From: Bos javanicus
Taxonomy: Eukaryota > Chordata > Mammalia > Artiodactyla > Bovidae
Length of the DNA stretch: 64,000 nucleotides
Assembly: GCF_032452875.1 (NCBI RefSeq)
Contig: NC_083877.1
Span: 43,077,724 to 43,141,723 of the forward strand
Reading direction: 5' to 3'
How positions within the stretch are numbered: the first letter of the stretch is position 1; the number at the start of each line of letters is the position of its first letter. The translations under genes were made by a program, and so were the position numbers. The notes beneath the pieces are model-generated. The model was given only the letters and a program-made list of their open reading frames with translations. It was not told the DNA's origin and ran no database searches. Shown here in pieces: positions 1 to 10,660 of this stretch.

Positions 1-169
1 ACAAGCTAATTTTTTGGCTAAAACCTCTGGGATGAGATAAGTAATTGATTCTCCATTATCTAATTCATAGATAACAACTCATCTTTTGTTGACAGACAAT
101 ATTAACCACTTCTAATCCTCTTCAGAGACAAAAATTTAGCATCAACTAAAAGGTTTCTAGACCTCTTGT

Positions 170-209
170 TTTAAGCAGTAAAGGAATACTTGCTCCTTTA
201 CTGCTTAAA
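170..209. repeat. Perfect 16-bp inverted repeat (hairpin)
   Basis: TTTAAGCAGTAAAGGA (170-185) and its exact complement TCCTTTACTGCTTAAA (194-209) flank an 8-base loop. It lies in unique intronic DNA just left of an L1 insertion. Function unknown. Confidence 0.85.
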
Positions 210-286
210 CAGGACTTATAAATAAACTCTTCTCACTGGCCCATTCTGGGAAAGTTCTGATCTATTTGAAAAAAGTTTAAGTGGTT

Positions 287-302
287 AATTTCCTATAGTT
301 TT
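287..302. repeat. Left target-site duplication of the composite L1
   Basis: AATTTCCTATAGTTTT, identical to 2676-2691; marks the L1 insertion boundary next to its poly(A) side. Confidence 0.9.
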
Positions 303-2675
303 TTTTTTTAACATTTTGATTTGATTTTATTTTTAAACTTTATATAATTGTATTAGTTTTGCCAAATATCTAAATGAATCCGCCACAGGTATACATGTGT
401 TCCCCATCCCGAACCCTCCTCCCTCCTCCCTCCCCATACCATCCCTCTGGGCCGTCCCAGTGCACCAGCCCCAAGCATCCAGCATCGTGCATCGAACCTG
501 GACTGGCAACTCGTTTCCTACATGATATTTTACATGTTTCAATGCCACTCTCCCAAATCTTCCCACCCTCTCCCTCTCCCACAGAGTCCATAAGACTGTT
601 CTATACATCAGTGTCTCTTTTGCTGTCTCGTACACCGGGTTATTGTTACCATCTTTCTAAATTCCATATATATGCGTTAGTATACTGTATTTATGTTTTT
701 CCTTCTGGCTTACTTCACTCTGTATAATAGGCTCCAGTTTCATCCACCTCATTAGAACTGATTCAAATGTATTCTTTTTAATGGCTGAGTAATACTCCAT
801 TGTGTATATGTACCACTGCTTTCTTATCCATTCATCTGCTGATGGACATCTAGGTTGCTTCCATGTCTTGGCTATTATAAACAGTGCTGCGATGAACATT
901 GGGGTACACGTGTCTCTTTCCCTTCTGGTTTCCTCAGTGTGTATGCCCAGCAGTGGGATTGCTGGATCATAAGGCAGTTCTATTTCCAGTTTTTTAAGGA
1001 ATCTCCACACTGTTCTCCATAGTGGCTGTACTAGTTTGCATTCCCACCAACAGTGTAAGAGGGTTCCCTTTTCTCCACACCCTCTCCAGCATTTATTATT
1101 TGTAGACTTTTGGATCGCAGCCATTCTGACTGGTGTGAAATGGTACCTCATAGTGGTTTTGATTTGCATTTCTCTGATAATGAGTGATGTTGAGCATCTT
1201 TTCATGTGTTTGTTAGCCATCTGTACGTCTTCTTTGGAGAAATGTCTATTTAGTTCTTTGGCCCATTTTTTGATTGGGTCGTTTATTTTTCTGGAGTTGA
1301 GCTGTAGGAGTTGCTTGTATATTTTTGAGATTAGTTGTTTGTCGGTTGCTTCATTTGCTATTATTTTCTCCCATTCTGAAGGCTGTCTTTTCACCTTGCT
1401 AATAGTTTCCTTTGATGTGCAGAAGCTTTTAAGGTTAATTAGGTCCCATTTGTTTATTTTTGCTTTTATTTCCAATATTCTGGGAGGTGGGTCATAGAGG
1501 ATCCTGCTGTCATGTATGTCGGAGAGTGTTTTGCCTATGTTCTCCTCTAGGAGTTTTATAGTTTCTGGTCTTATGTTTAGATCTTTAATCCATTTTGAGT
1601 TTATTTTTGTGTATGGTGTTAGAAAGTGGTCTAGTTTCATTCTTTTACAAGTGGTTGACCAGATTTCCGTGCTTGTGATGGGTCTGTTAAGATTTTCTAT
1701 TTCTTCTTGGTCCAGTTTTGGAAAGTTGTACTTTTCTAAGAATTTGTCCATTTCTTCCACGTTGTCCACTTTACTGGCATATAATTGTTGATAGTAGTCT
1801 CTTATGATCCTTTGTATTTCTGTGTTGTCTGTTGTGATCTCTCCATTTTCGTTTCTAATTTTGTTGATTTGATTTTTCTCCTTTTGTTTCTTGATGAGTC
1901 TGGCTAATGGTTTGTCAATTTTATTTATCCTTTCAAAGAACCAGCTTTTGGTTTTGTTGATTTTTGCTATGGTCTCTTTTGTTTCTTTTGCATTTATTTC
2001 TGCTCTAATTTTTAAGATTTCTTTCCTTCTACTAACCCTGGGGTTCGGAACATACCTCAACATAATAAAAGCTATATATGACAAACCCATAGCAAACATT
2101 ATCCTCAATGGTGAAAAATTGAAAGCATTTCTTCTAAAGTCAGGAACAAGACAAGGGTGCCCACTTTCACCATTACTATTCAACATAGTTTTGGAAGTTT
2201 TGGCCACAGCAATCAGAGCAGAAAAAGAAATAAATGGAATCCAAATTGGAAAAGAAGAAGTAAAACTCTCACTATTTGCAGATGACATGATCCTCTACAT
2301 AGAAAACCCTAAAGACTCCACCAGAAAATTACTAGAAATAATCAATGACTATAGTAAAGTTGCAGGATATAAAATCAACACACAGAAATCCCTTGCATTC
2401 CTATACACTAATAATGAGAAAACAGAAAGAGAAATTAAGGAAACAATTCCATTCACCATTGCAACGGAAAGAATAAAATACTTAGGAATATATCTACCTA
2501 AAGAAACTAAAGACCTATATATAGAAAACTATAAAACACTGGTGAAAGAAATCAAAGAGGACACTAATAGATGGAGAAATATACCATGTTCATGGATTGG
2601 AAGAATCAATATAGTGAAAATGAGTATACTACCCAAAGCAATTTATAGATTCAACGCAATCCCTATCAAGCTACC
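303..2675 (-). mobile_element. Composite LINE-1 with inverted RT segment
   Basis: The minus-strand part (about 303-2036) starts 3' with an antisense poly(A) (T-tract at 301-309) and 3' UTR. It then reads ORF2 C-terminus (for example CKRMKLDHFLTPYTKINSKW; PLLGIHTEETRRERD) and jumps near 1665 to the EN-RT linker (TKSWFFERINKIDKPLARLI). The plus-strand part (about 2037-2675) is the reverse-transcriptase core of ORF2 with the FADD catalytic box, from GTYLNIIKAIYDKP to AIPIKLP. The whole is bracketed by a perfect 16-bp duplication AATTTCCTATAGTTTT (287-302 and 2676-2691). It is therefore one insertion event, and a dead copy. Confidence 0.93.
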
Positions 2676-2691
2676 AATTTCCTATAGTTTT
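2676..2691. repeat. Right target-site duplication of the composite L1
   Basis: AATTTCCTATAGTTTT, identical to 287-302, directly after the inverted RT segment. Confidence 0.9.
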
Positions 2692-4329
2692 ATAGCTAGT
2701 TCAAAGAACCAGAGTTGAAAGAGACTATAACCTTTGGAAGTTTTTTTTTTTTTCCCCGTAAGAACCAAAGCATTCCATTTAAGTACCATCTTTTTCCCCT
2801 CAAAAGGAAAGCTTTTTAGCTATTTCTAACAATTGCTATAGAGCAGACATAGCAATATAGAAAGAATAACCCTGCTCAATCTTATCAACTCCCAGAAACA
2901 ACAAATGTAAACAGGCACATATTCTTCCAAACTTACGGAAACAGAAATATATGTACACATTATATATGACAGGATCAGCATATGAACAAAGGCTATATGC
3001 AGCAGTAGTCAGTGCTATCAAGACTGAAAGAAGAGAGGGAAAAGGGGAAGACAAGTCTGCCATCTCTCCTCATCTCATTTCTACACTATATGGATTGTAA
3101 GATAAAAAGGCTTCTGGAGGTGAGCTCAGACACCAAACCTTAACTTCTATGGATAAATGTCTACAGAATTTCAAATCAAATAAAAACCAGACTTGTGACA
3201 AACACTGTTTATACTTTGTAGAATAATATCTATAATTAGAACCTATTTAAACATTACACTTAACAAGGCTTAAATTTGACTTACAGAGGAAAAAACTGAT
3301 CCTTTTAGACCAAAACCTTGAAATATCATCTTACCTCTGCATCAGGCCACATATCAACAGCCATGAATTTACAAACTGAGAAGACTGAAATAGATGTAAG
3401 GGAATGTTTATGTTGGCCAAAAATAAATAATTCATAGTAAATGACCACCCCAACCAGTTAAGACTTGAAGAAGCTGAACAGTTCTATGAAGATCTACAAG
3501 ACCTTCTAGAAATAACGCCCAAAAAAGATGTCCTTTTCATTATAGGGGACTGGAATGCAAAAGTAGGAAGTCAAGAAACTCCTGGAGTAACAGGCAAATT
3601 TGGCCTTGGAGTACAGAATGAAGCAGGGCAAAGGCTAATAGAGTTCTGCCAAGAGAATGCACTGGTCATAGCAAACACCCTCTCCCAAAAACACAAGAGA
3701 AGACTCTACACATGGACATCACCAGATGGTCAACAGCGAAATCAGACTGATTATTTCTTTGCAGCCAAAGATGGAGAATTCTGCTCTATACAGTCGGCAA
3801 AAACAAGACCGGGAGCTGACTGTGGCTCAGATCATGAACTCCTTATTGCCAAATTCAGACTGAAATTGAAGAAAGTGGAGAAAACCACTAGACCATTCAA
3901 GTATGACCTAAATCAAATCCCTTATGACTATACAGTGGAAGTGAGAACTAGACTTAAGGGACTAGATCTGATAGAGTGCCTGATGAACTATAGACGGAGG
4001 TTCATGACATTGTATAGGAGACAGGAATCAAGACCATCCTCAAGAAAAAGAAATGCAAAAAAGCAAAATGGTTGTCTGAGGAGGCCTTACAAATAGCTGT
4101 GAAAAGGGAAGCGAAAAGCAAAGGGGAAAAGGAAAGATATACCCATTTGAATGCAGAGTTCCAAAGAATAGCAAGGACAGAGAAGAAAGCCTTCCTCAGC
4201 GATCAATGCAAAGAAATAGAGGAAAACAGAATGGGGAAGACTAGAGATCTCTTCAAGAAAATTAGAGATACCAAGGGAACATTTCATGCAAAGATGGGCT
4301 CAATAAAGGACAGAAATAGTAGGGACCTA

Positions 4330-4466
4330 AAGGAAATGGCAACCCACTCCAGTATTCTTGCCTGGAGAATCCCAGGGAAAGAGGAGCCTAGTGGGCTGCC
4401 ATCTATGGGGTCGCACAGAGTCGGACATGACTGAAGCGACTTAGCAGCAGTAGCAGCAGCAACAGA
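4330..4466 (+). mobile_element. Bov-A SINE monomer nested in BovB
   Basis: Matches the Bov-A unit: GGAAATGGCAACCCACTCC at the start, TCGCACAGAGTCGGACATGA near the end and an AGCAGCAG tail. It interrupts the BovB linker, which resumes with CAGAAGCAGAAGATGTTAAG. Confidence 0.88.
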
Positions 4467-4504
4467 AGCAGAAGATGTTAAGAAGAGGTGGCAAGAATAC
4501 ACAA

Positions 4505-4732
4505 AACACGCACACACACAGAAGTCACTCAGTCGTGTCCGACTCTTTGTGACCCCATGGATTGTAGCCCACCAGGCTCCTCGGTCCATGGGATTTTCCA
4601 GGCATGAATACTGGAGTGGGTTGCCCTTTCCTTCGCCAGGGGATCTTCCTGACTCAGGGATCAAACCCGGGTCTCCCGCATTGTAGGCAGACGCTTTACC
4701 GTCTGAGCTACCAGAGAAGCCCATCAAAAACA
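4505..4732 (-). mobile_element. Bov-tA SINE nested in BovB, minus strand
   Basis: Reverse orientation: the Bov-A part (CAGTCGTGTCCGACTCTTTG) is followed by the tRNA-derived head, whose complement gives GGGCTTCTCTGGTAGCTCAG at the right end. It sits in the same BovB just after the Bov-A monomer. Confidence 0.88.
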
Positions 4733-6604
4733 CAGAAGAGTAGTAGTAAGTTTCAAAAGGATGTCAGCTTTACAGATAAAATCACAAAAGAACTGTACAA
4801 AAAAGATCTTCACGACCAAGATAATCACAATGGTGTGATCACTCACCTAGAGCCAGACATCCTGGAATGTGAAGTCAAGTGGGCCTTAAAAAGCATCACT
4901 ACGAACAAAGCTGGTGGAGGTGATGGAATTCCAGTTGAGCTATTTCAAATCCTGAAAGATGATGCTGTGAAAGTGCTGAACTCAAATTGCCAGCAAATTT
5001 GGAAAACTCAGCAGTGGCCATAGGACTGGAAAAGGTCAGTTTTCATCCCAATCCCAAAGAAAGGCAATGCCAAAGAATGCTCAAACTACCACACAATTGC
5101 ACTCATCTCACACACTAGTAAAGTAATGCTCAAAATTCTCCAAGCCAGGCTTCAGCAATATGTGAACTGTGAACTTCCTGATGTTCAAGCTGGTTTTAGA
5201 AAAGGCAGAGGAACCAGAGATCAAATTGCTAACATCTGCTGGATCATGGAAAAAGCAAGAGAGTTCCAGAAAAACATCTATTTCTGTTTTACTGACTATG
5301 CCAAAGCCTTTGATGGTGTGCATCATAATAAACTGTGGAAAATTCTGAAAGAGATGGAAATACCAGACCACCTGACCTGCCTCTTGAGAAATCTGTATGC
5401 AGGTCAGGAAGCAACAATTAGAACTGGACATGAACAACAGACTGGTTCCAAATAGGAAAAAGAGTACGTCAAGGCTGGATATTGTCACCCTGCTTATTTA
5501 ACTTTTATGCAGAGTACATCATGAGAAACGCTGGGCTGGAAGAAGCACAAGTTGAAATCAAGATTGCTGGGAGAAATATCAATAACCTCAGATATGCAGA
5601 TGACACCACCCTTATGGCACAAAGTGAAGGGCAACTAAAAAGCCTCTTGATGAAAGTGAAAGTGGAGAGTGAAAAAGTTGGCTTAAAGCTCAACATTCAG
5701 AAAACTATCATGGCATCTGGTCCCATCATTTCATGGGAAATAGATGGGGAAAGAGTGGAAACAATGTCAGACTTTATTTTTGGGGGCTCCAGAATCACTG
5801 CAGATGGTGACTGCAGCCATGAAATTAAAAGACACTTACTCCTTGGAAGGAAAGTTATGACCAACCTAGATAGCATATTCAAAAGCAGAGACATTACCAA
5901 CAAAGGTTCGTCTAGTCAAGGCTATGGTTTTTCCCAATGGTCATGTATGGATGTGACAGCTGGACTATAAAGAAAGCTGAGCGCCGAAGAATTGATGCTT
6001 TTGAACTGTGGTGTTGGAGAAGACTCTTGAGAGTCCCTTGGACTGCAAGGAGATCCAACCAGTCCATCCTAAAGGAGATCAGTCTGGGTGTTCATTGGAA
6101 GGACTGATGTTGAAGCTGAAACTCCAATACTTTGGCCACCTGATGCAAAGAGCTGACTCATTGGAAAAGACCCTGATGCTGGGAAAGATTGAGGGCAGGA
6201 GGAGAAGGAAACCACAGAGGATGAGATGGTTGGATGGCATCAGTGACTCGATGGACATGGGTTTGGGTGGACTCCAGGAGTTGGTGATAGACAGGGAGGC
6301 CTGGCATGCTGCGTTTCACGGGGTCACAGAGAGTGGGACATGATTGAGCGACTGAACTGAACTGAATTCCAAATTCATTGTGTAATCATTCTAAGTATCC
6401 TAAACTTTCTAAAACTCTTCTTTGGCCTATTTTATGCTGGTAGTTTGGTTTTTGAAATGCAAAAGAGTAAGGCTACAAAATGTTACCTTATATAATTTTC
6501 AACAGCTCTACACATGCAATTATTATATGTAAAATACCTAGCAAAGTACCAGAAATTTAATACTTAATAAATGATAATAATTATTAAATAAGAAAATAAT
6601 AACA

Positions 6605-6755
6605 ACAAAAGTTAAGAGTATGAACTTTGGAATTAGATAAAAGTCTGAAATCTACCATTTAATATATGTATGATCTTAGCATAGACTAAGTTATTTTCAG
6701 CTATAAAATAGGTTTGGGGAAGATAATATGAGAGAACATATCTGAAAGTTTAGCA
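6605..6755 (+). repeat. MIR SINE remnant
   Basis: Decayed MIR pattern: a 'tttggaattagat' head, a CTACCATTTA core and the CTATAAAATAGG segment that corresponds to the MIR 'tctgtaaaatggg' stretch. Identification is by eye; edges approximate. Confidence 0.6.
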
Positions 6756-6954
6756 CAGGATGGTTCAGGAAACAATGCATTATCAGTAACTATTTATAAT
6801 ACTTTCAAACATCCCCTTTTCTGAAATCACAGCACTTTGTATATATCAGTCACTGATCTTTATCACACTGGATTAGATCTGAGTGCTTCTGTTTTCCAAG
6901 AGAGCTCTCTGAGGCAAATATTTCATTTATTCATGATTATATTGAACAGTGCCT

Positions 6955-7173
6955 CGTGTGCTCAGTCACTTCAGTCACGTCCGAGTCTTTGGGACTTCAT
7001 GGACCACAGCCCATTAGGCTTCTCTGTCCATGGAATTTTCCCACCAAGAATACTGGAATGGGTTGCCATGCCCTCCTCCAGGGGATCTTTCTGACCCAGG
7101 GGCTGAACCCACATATCTTGCATCTCCTGCATCAGCAGGCAGATTCTTTACCACTGCACCACCTGGGAAGCCC
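6955..7173 (-). mobile_element. Bov-tA SINE, minus strand
   Basis: The Bov-A body is on the left and the tRNA-derived head on the right (GCACCACCTGGGAAGCCC). It is flanked by TGAACAGTGCCT (6943-6954) and TGAACATTGCCT (7174-7185), a 12-base duplication with one mismatch. Confidence 0.88.
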
Positions 7174-7185
7174 TGAACATTGCCT

Positions 7186-7457
7186 GCTGCTGCTGCTGCT
7201 AAGTCACTTCAGTCGTGTCCGACTCTGTGCGACCCCAGAGACGGCAGCCCACCAGGCTCCACCATCCCTGGGATTCTCCAGGCAAGAACACTGGAGTGGG
7301 TTGCCATTTCCTTCTCCAATGCATGAAAGTGAAAAAATAAAGTGAAGTTGCTCAGTCGTATCCAACTCCTAGCGACCCCATGGACTGCAGCCTTCCAGGC
7401 TCCTCCATCCATGGGATTTTCCAGGCAAGAGTACTGGAGTGGGGTGCCATTGCCTAC
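7186..7457 (-). mobile_element. Bov-A2 SINE dimer, minus strand
   Basis: Two Bov-A units separated by the GCATGAAAGTGAAAA linker, preceded by a GCTGCTGCTGCT tail. It begins immediately after the right target duplication of the neighbouring Bov-tA. Confidence 0.88.
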
Positions 7458-7654
7458 TACCCTACAAATATCCTCAATGAGCCTAGCAAACTCATAGCCA
7501 TCTTTAAAAACTAGCCCCATATATTTTCCTTTTGGGGGCAGCTTTCCTTGCTCACTCATAATAACAATAAACTACTACTAAGGCTTACTCAAGTTAGCTG
7601 CTGTACCATTTTGCATAATCACTTAAGCTTCACTACATTACGTAAGGTAGATAA

Positions 7655-7800
7655 AATTACTATCCACTATGTTTCAGTAGAGTAAAAACACTTAGAACTA
7701 AGTTCAGTAACTTGCCCAAGGTCACTCAGTTAGTAGGTAATGGAGACAGAAATCACACTTTCCTTCCAGATAGTTTCCTTCCTGACTGATCTTAACCACT
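7655..7800 (-). repeat. MIR SINE remnant, minus strand
   Basis: Contains AGTAACTTGCCCAAGGTCAC followed by TCAGTTAGTAGGTAATGG, the conserved MIR core in the antisense direction. Confidence 0.7.
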
Positions 7801-7834
7801 ATCCTATACCTTTAGTGCAAAAATAACAGTCATC

Positions 7835-8040
7835 ATTTACTGAGAGTTCTTTTAATGTGCAAGACACTGTAACACATATTTTAGATGCATTATTTTACTG
7901 AATACTTGATAAACTTAAGAGTAGATACTATTACTATCTCCAATTAACAGAGGACAAAACTAAGTTAAGCACCCTGCCCAGAGTAACAAAGCTAAGGTAT
8001 CAATGAACACATATCATCTCATCCCAGAACCTGAGTCACC
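7835..8040 (-). repeat. Second MIR remnant
   Basis: A decayed MIR-type order of motifs: TTTACTGAGAGTTCTTTTAA, ATTTTAGATGCATTATTTTA, TACTATTACTATCTCCAATT, then CTGCCCAGAGTAACAAAGCT. It follows the previous MIR in the same direction. Confidence 0.6.
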
Positions 8041-8420
8041 ACACATATTTCCTCACCACCCTTGTGTCCTGCTTGGGTTCACCTATGTACCTAGAACTTA
8101 CCCAGGTCCTTCCTTTTATCACAAGGCACTGTATCACTTATTTGCAAGTTATCCTACCCATACGAGAAGGTAAGCTTTTCACTGCATCTCTATGTAACAG
8201 CCTAGGTCTGCACATTAACAGAAAGTGAAGATGCAATAAATGTTTGTAAAACTTCTATTTCTAGTCAATGACTTTTAAACTTTATAAGCTGTGATATCCC
8301 TTTTTAAAATAAAAGCCCAATATCATTGAGAAAAAACACAGTGCTGTGTGGTTTAAGCAGCCCAGAGACTCCCTTCAGCCTTCCACTCACAACAAAAATC
8401 TGTGCTGTAAATTCACTTAC

Positions 8421-8564
8421 TTCACAGGGGCTCGAGCATAAACCTGAAGCCAGTCAGGAATTTCTGCAGTATGGTAAGGATTTGCAGGTACCAGAAGGGG
8501 CTGATTTCTTTCGGTTTGCTGTGGCTGGTATGTAACAGGAGGAGGTTGATCATACCGAGGTACA
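8421..8564 (-). CDS. SAV1: SAV1 coding exon 4 (linker before SARAH domain, residues 270-317)
   Basis: The exon is 144 nt between acceptor TTCTTAG and donor GTAAGT (8420-8415). It reads VPRYDQPPPVTYQPQQTERN, then QPLLVPANPYHTAEIPDWLQ and VYARAPV, which is the proline-rich linker of SAV1 between WW2 and the SARAH coiled-coil. It completes a Ser codon with exon 3 and leaves two bases (AA) for a Lys codon with the next exon. The frame is easy to miss because a plus-strand open frame overlaps it. I looked for the last exon (SARAH domain, which pairs with MST1/2) between here and base 1 in the non-repeat parts and did not find it. It should lie left of the window, so the gene is cut by the window edge. 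Confidence 0.95.
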
Positions 8565-8740
8565 CTAAGAAAACAGAATCAATGTGCATTAGGATAATGG
8601 CCCTAAATAAAACAAGAAGTATAAGAATACTATTTGTTTTTCCAAGTGCCTCTTGCCCAAACTTCTACCACCTTTTTTTTTTTTTAAACTATACTACAGG
8701 GGAAGTAAAATTCACCTTCTCTTGGAAGCTTATAGGTCAT

Positions 8741-9310
8741 TAGTGATATATAGAGAAATTAAAAGACGCTCACTCCTTGGAAGCAAAGTTATGACCAACC
8801 TAGATAGCATATTCAAAAGCAGAGAGAGACATTACTTTGCCAACAAAGGTCCGGCTAGTCAAGGCTATGGTTTTTCCAGTGGTCATATATGGATGTGAAA
8901 GTTGGACTATGAAGAAAGCTGAGTGCCGAAGAATTGATGCTTTTGAACTGTGGTGTTGGAGAAGACTCTTGAGAGTCCCTTGGACTGCAAGGAGATCCAA
9001 CCAGTCCATCCTAAAGGAGAACAGTCCTGGGTGATCTTTGGAAGGACTGATGCTAAAGCTGAAACCCAGTACTTTGGCTACCTCATGTGAAGAGTTGACT
9101 CATTAGAAAAAGACTCTACAGCTGTGAAAGATTTAGGGCAGGAGGAGAAGGGGACGACAGAGGATGAGATGGCTGGATGGCATCACTGACTCGATGGACA
9201 GGAGTTTGGGTGAACTCTGGCAGTTGGTGATGGACAGGGAGGCCTGGCGTGCTGCAGTTCATGGGGTCTCAAACAGTTGGACAAGACTGAGCCACTGAAG
9301 TGAACTGAAG
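8741..9310 (+). mobile_element. BovB 3' end fragment
   Basis: The terminal part of BovB ORF2 and tail (for example GGTCCGGCTAGTCAAGGCTA; TGGATGGCATCACTGACTCG), ending GCCACTGAAGTGAACTGAAG. It is a 5'-truncated insertion starting close to SAV1 exon 4 (about 180 bp away), within intron 3. Confidence 0.9.
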
Positions 9311-10099
9311 CTAATCTTTACATATTTTTAAGAGGTTTCTTCTGGCTGATATTTATTCAAGGGCAACATCAAAAGAGGCTATAAAAAAATTCAGAGCTAA
9401 GTTATAACCTTTATAAGGAGGCTTAAAACTAGAATCATAAATTTTAGTAATAACTAAGTAATTAGCTATAAATTTATATTGGAAAAGGTGATAATTTTTC
9501 TCAAAGTTAAGAATGGATATTTTCTTTCTCCTTTAGGTTGAAAAGCGAGTATGGAATAGATGTTAAAGTAGTAATGAGTACTGTGCTTGAACTATCCACC
9601 TAACTATACCACTTCCTTTCCACTTTTACAACCTTACAAGAGCGTAAGGGAGTTAGAGCTGATTAGAGCCTGTTTTAAATCAGAGACTTTAAAATAAAAA
9701 AGGCCACATTTTCAATTATTTCTAACAGCCTATACGTGTTGGGGGAAGGAGGGAGAACAGCAAGGTGGGGTGAGAGCTGTTCATGGGAAAATGCTAAGGA
9801 AAGCTTGAAGGTTCAAGGTACCACTTGAAGGTGAAAGACTGAATTCTGAGAGAGCAAACTGGCCTATTCCAGACTTGGAGGCAAAACTGTTAGAGCCTAC
9901 CTCCAAACATAAACGTTTATGTGTATATCAGAAAAGGTCATTCCAGTACTAAACTAGGACTAAAGTGTAAGTGTTGGATTACACTGTAGTTAACAATTTA
10001 AAGATCAGTGTGCAAATGGTACTGAATTTTATCTTCCACTCTTTCATAAATAGGTGCAAAGTGAAATATTCCTTGATAGCACAGTTGGATGGGAAAGAA

Positions 10100-10262
10100 C
10101 AGAAGTGGGAAAGAACTGAGGCTTTGAAGTCAAACTGGCCACTTACAAGTTGTGTGAATGTAGACGAATACTGCTTCTCTACTCTAAACTTTAGCCTCCT
10201 GATTTGTAAAACTGGAATAAATTCATACCAGAGATGACTGTTCTAAGGATTAAATGGCCTAG
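10100..10262 (+). repeat. MIR SINE remnant
   Basis: Shows the MIR sense order: GAAGTCAAACTGGCCACTTA, AAGTTGTGTGAATG, TTTGTAAAACTGGAATAAAT and GTTCTAAGGATTAAATG. Confidence 0.75.
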
Positions 10263-10574
10263 TATAATAAAGAGTTATGTATAAGAATTAGCATATTACA
10301 GACAATCAAATAGCTACTAATACTACCTATCTGAGATTAAAGGTGTTTACTCTCTCCTTTTTAAAGTCTACAGAGCTGCTGAGAAAGGCAAACTGTAAAA
10401 CTGCTTTATAAACTATTAAATTCTACAATATAAGATTAATGATGACAAACAGAAAACTAAGCTCACTATACACTCAAACTTTGCTATGGACCAGAAAGTC
10501 TGCATTTGGTGACATCAAACTGTAACCACATTTTGCTGTCTTTTTTTTTGGCAGGGAAGGGGGCGCATTTCTAT

Positions 10575-10660
10575 CATTTTCTATCATTTATTCATTCAAC
10601 AAACATCTACCTGTGTGAATTTCTGTGTTTGGTGCTGGAGACACAGCAGTAAATAAGTGG
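10575..10660 (+). repeat. L2-like LINE remnant
   Basis: TTTATTCATTCAACAAACAT followed by TGGTGCTGGAGACACAGCAG, the well-preserved 3' portion typical of L2-family repeats. Confidence 0.6.

Larger units (their letters stand above)
3448..6363 (+). mobile_element. BovB (RTE) LINE, 5'-truncated, plus strand
   Basis: It starts inside the endonuclease domain (FYEDLQDLLE-like frame, then IGDWNAKVGSQETPG). It runs through the reverse transcriptase (QAGFRKGRGTRDQIANICW; YADDTTLMAQ at about 5594) to the typical 3' tail ending GACTGAACTGAACTGA. Frames are broken by stops and two nested SINEs, so it is inactive. The left boundary is approximate. Confidence 0.9.
1..8420 (-). other. SAV1: SAV1 intron 4 (partial, runs off the left edge)
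   Basis: From the exon 4 donor to base 1 no SARAH-encoding exon could be read, so this is taken as intron. It carries a composite L1, a long BovB with two nested SINEs, further SINEs and MIR remnants. Unique stretches at 1-286, 2692-3447, 6364-6954 and 8040-8420 show no gene. Confidence 0.75.

Noticed and set aside
1036..1791. Long plus-strand frames of hydrophobic residues (Leu, Phe, Ile-rich), looking like membrane proteins.
   Set aside because: These are the antisense of L1 ORF2. The A-rich sense strand makes T-rich, hydrophobic antisense frames.
657..2288. A 543-codon open frame on the minus strand.
   Set aside because: It is the decayed ORF2 of the composite L1, joined across the inversion point; not a host gene.
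4505..4732. tRNA-like heads of SINEs (A/B-box-like words) as tRNA genes.
   Set aside because: They sit inside Bov-tA or CHR SINEs, lack an intact cloverleaf and are diverged; no genuine tRNA gene is seen.
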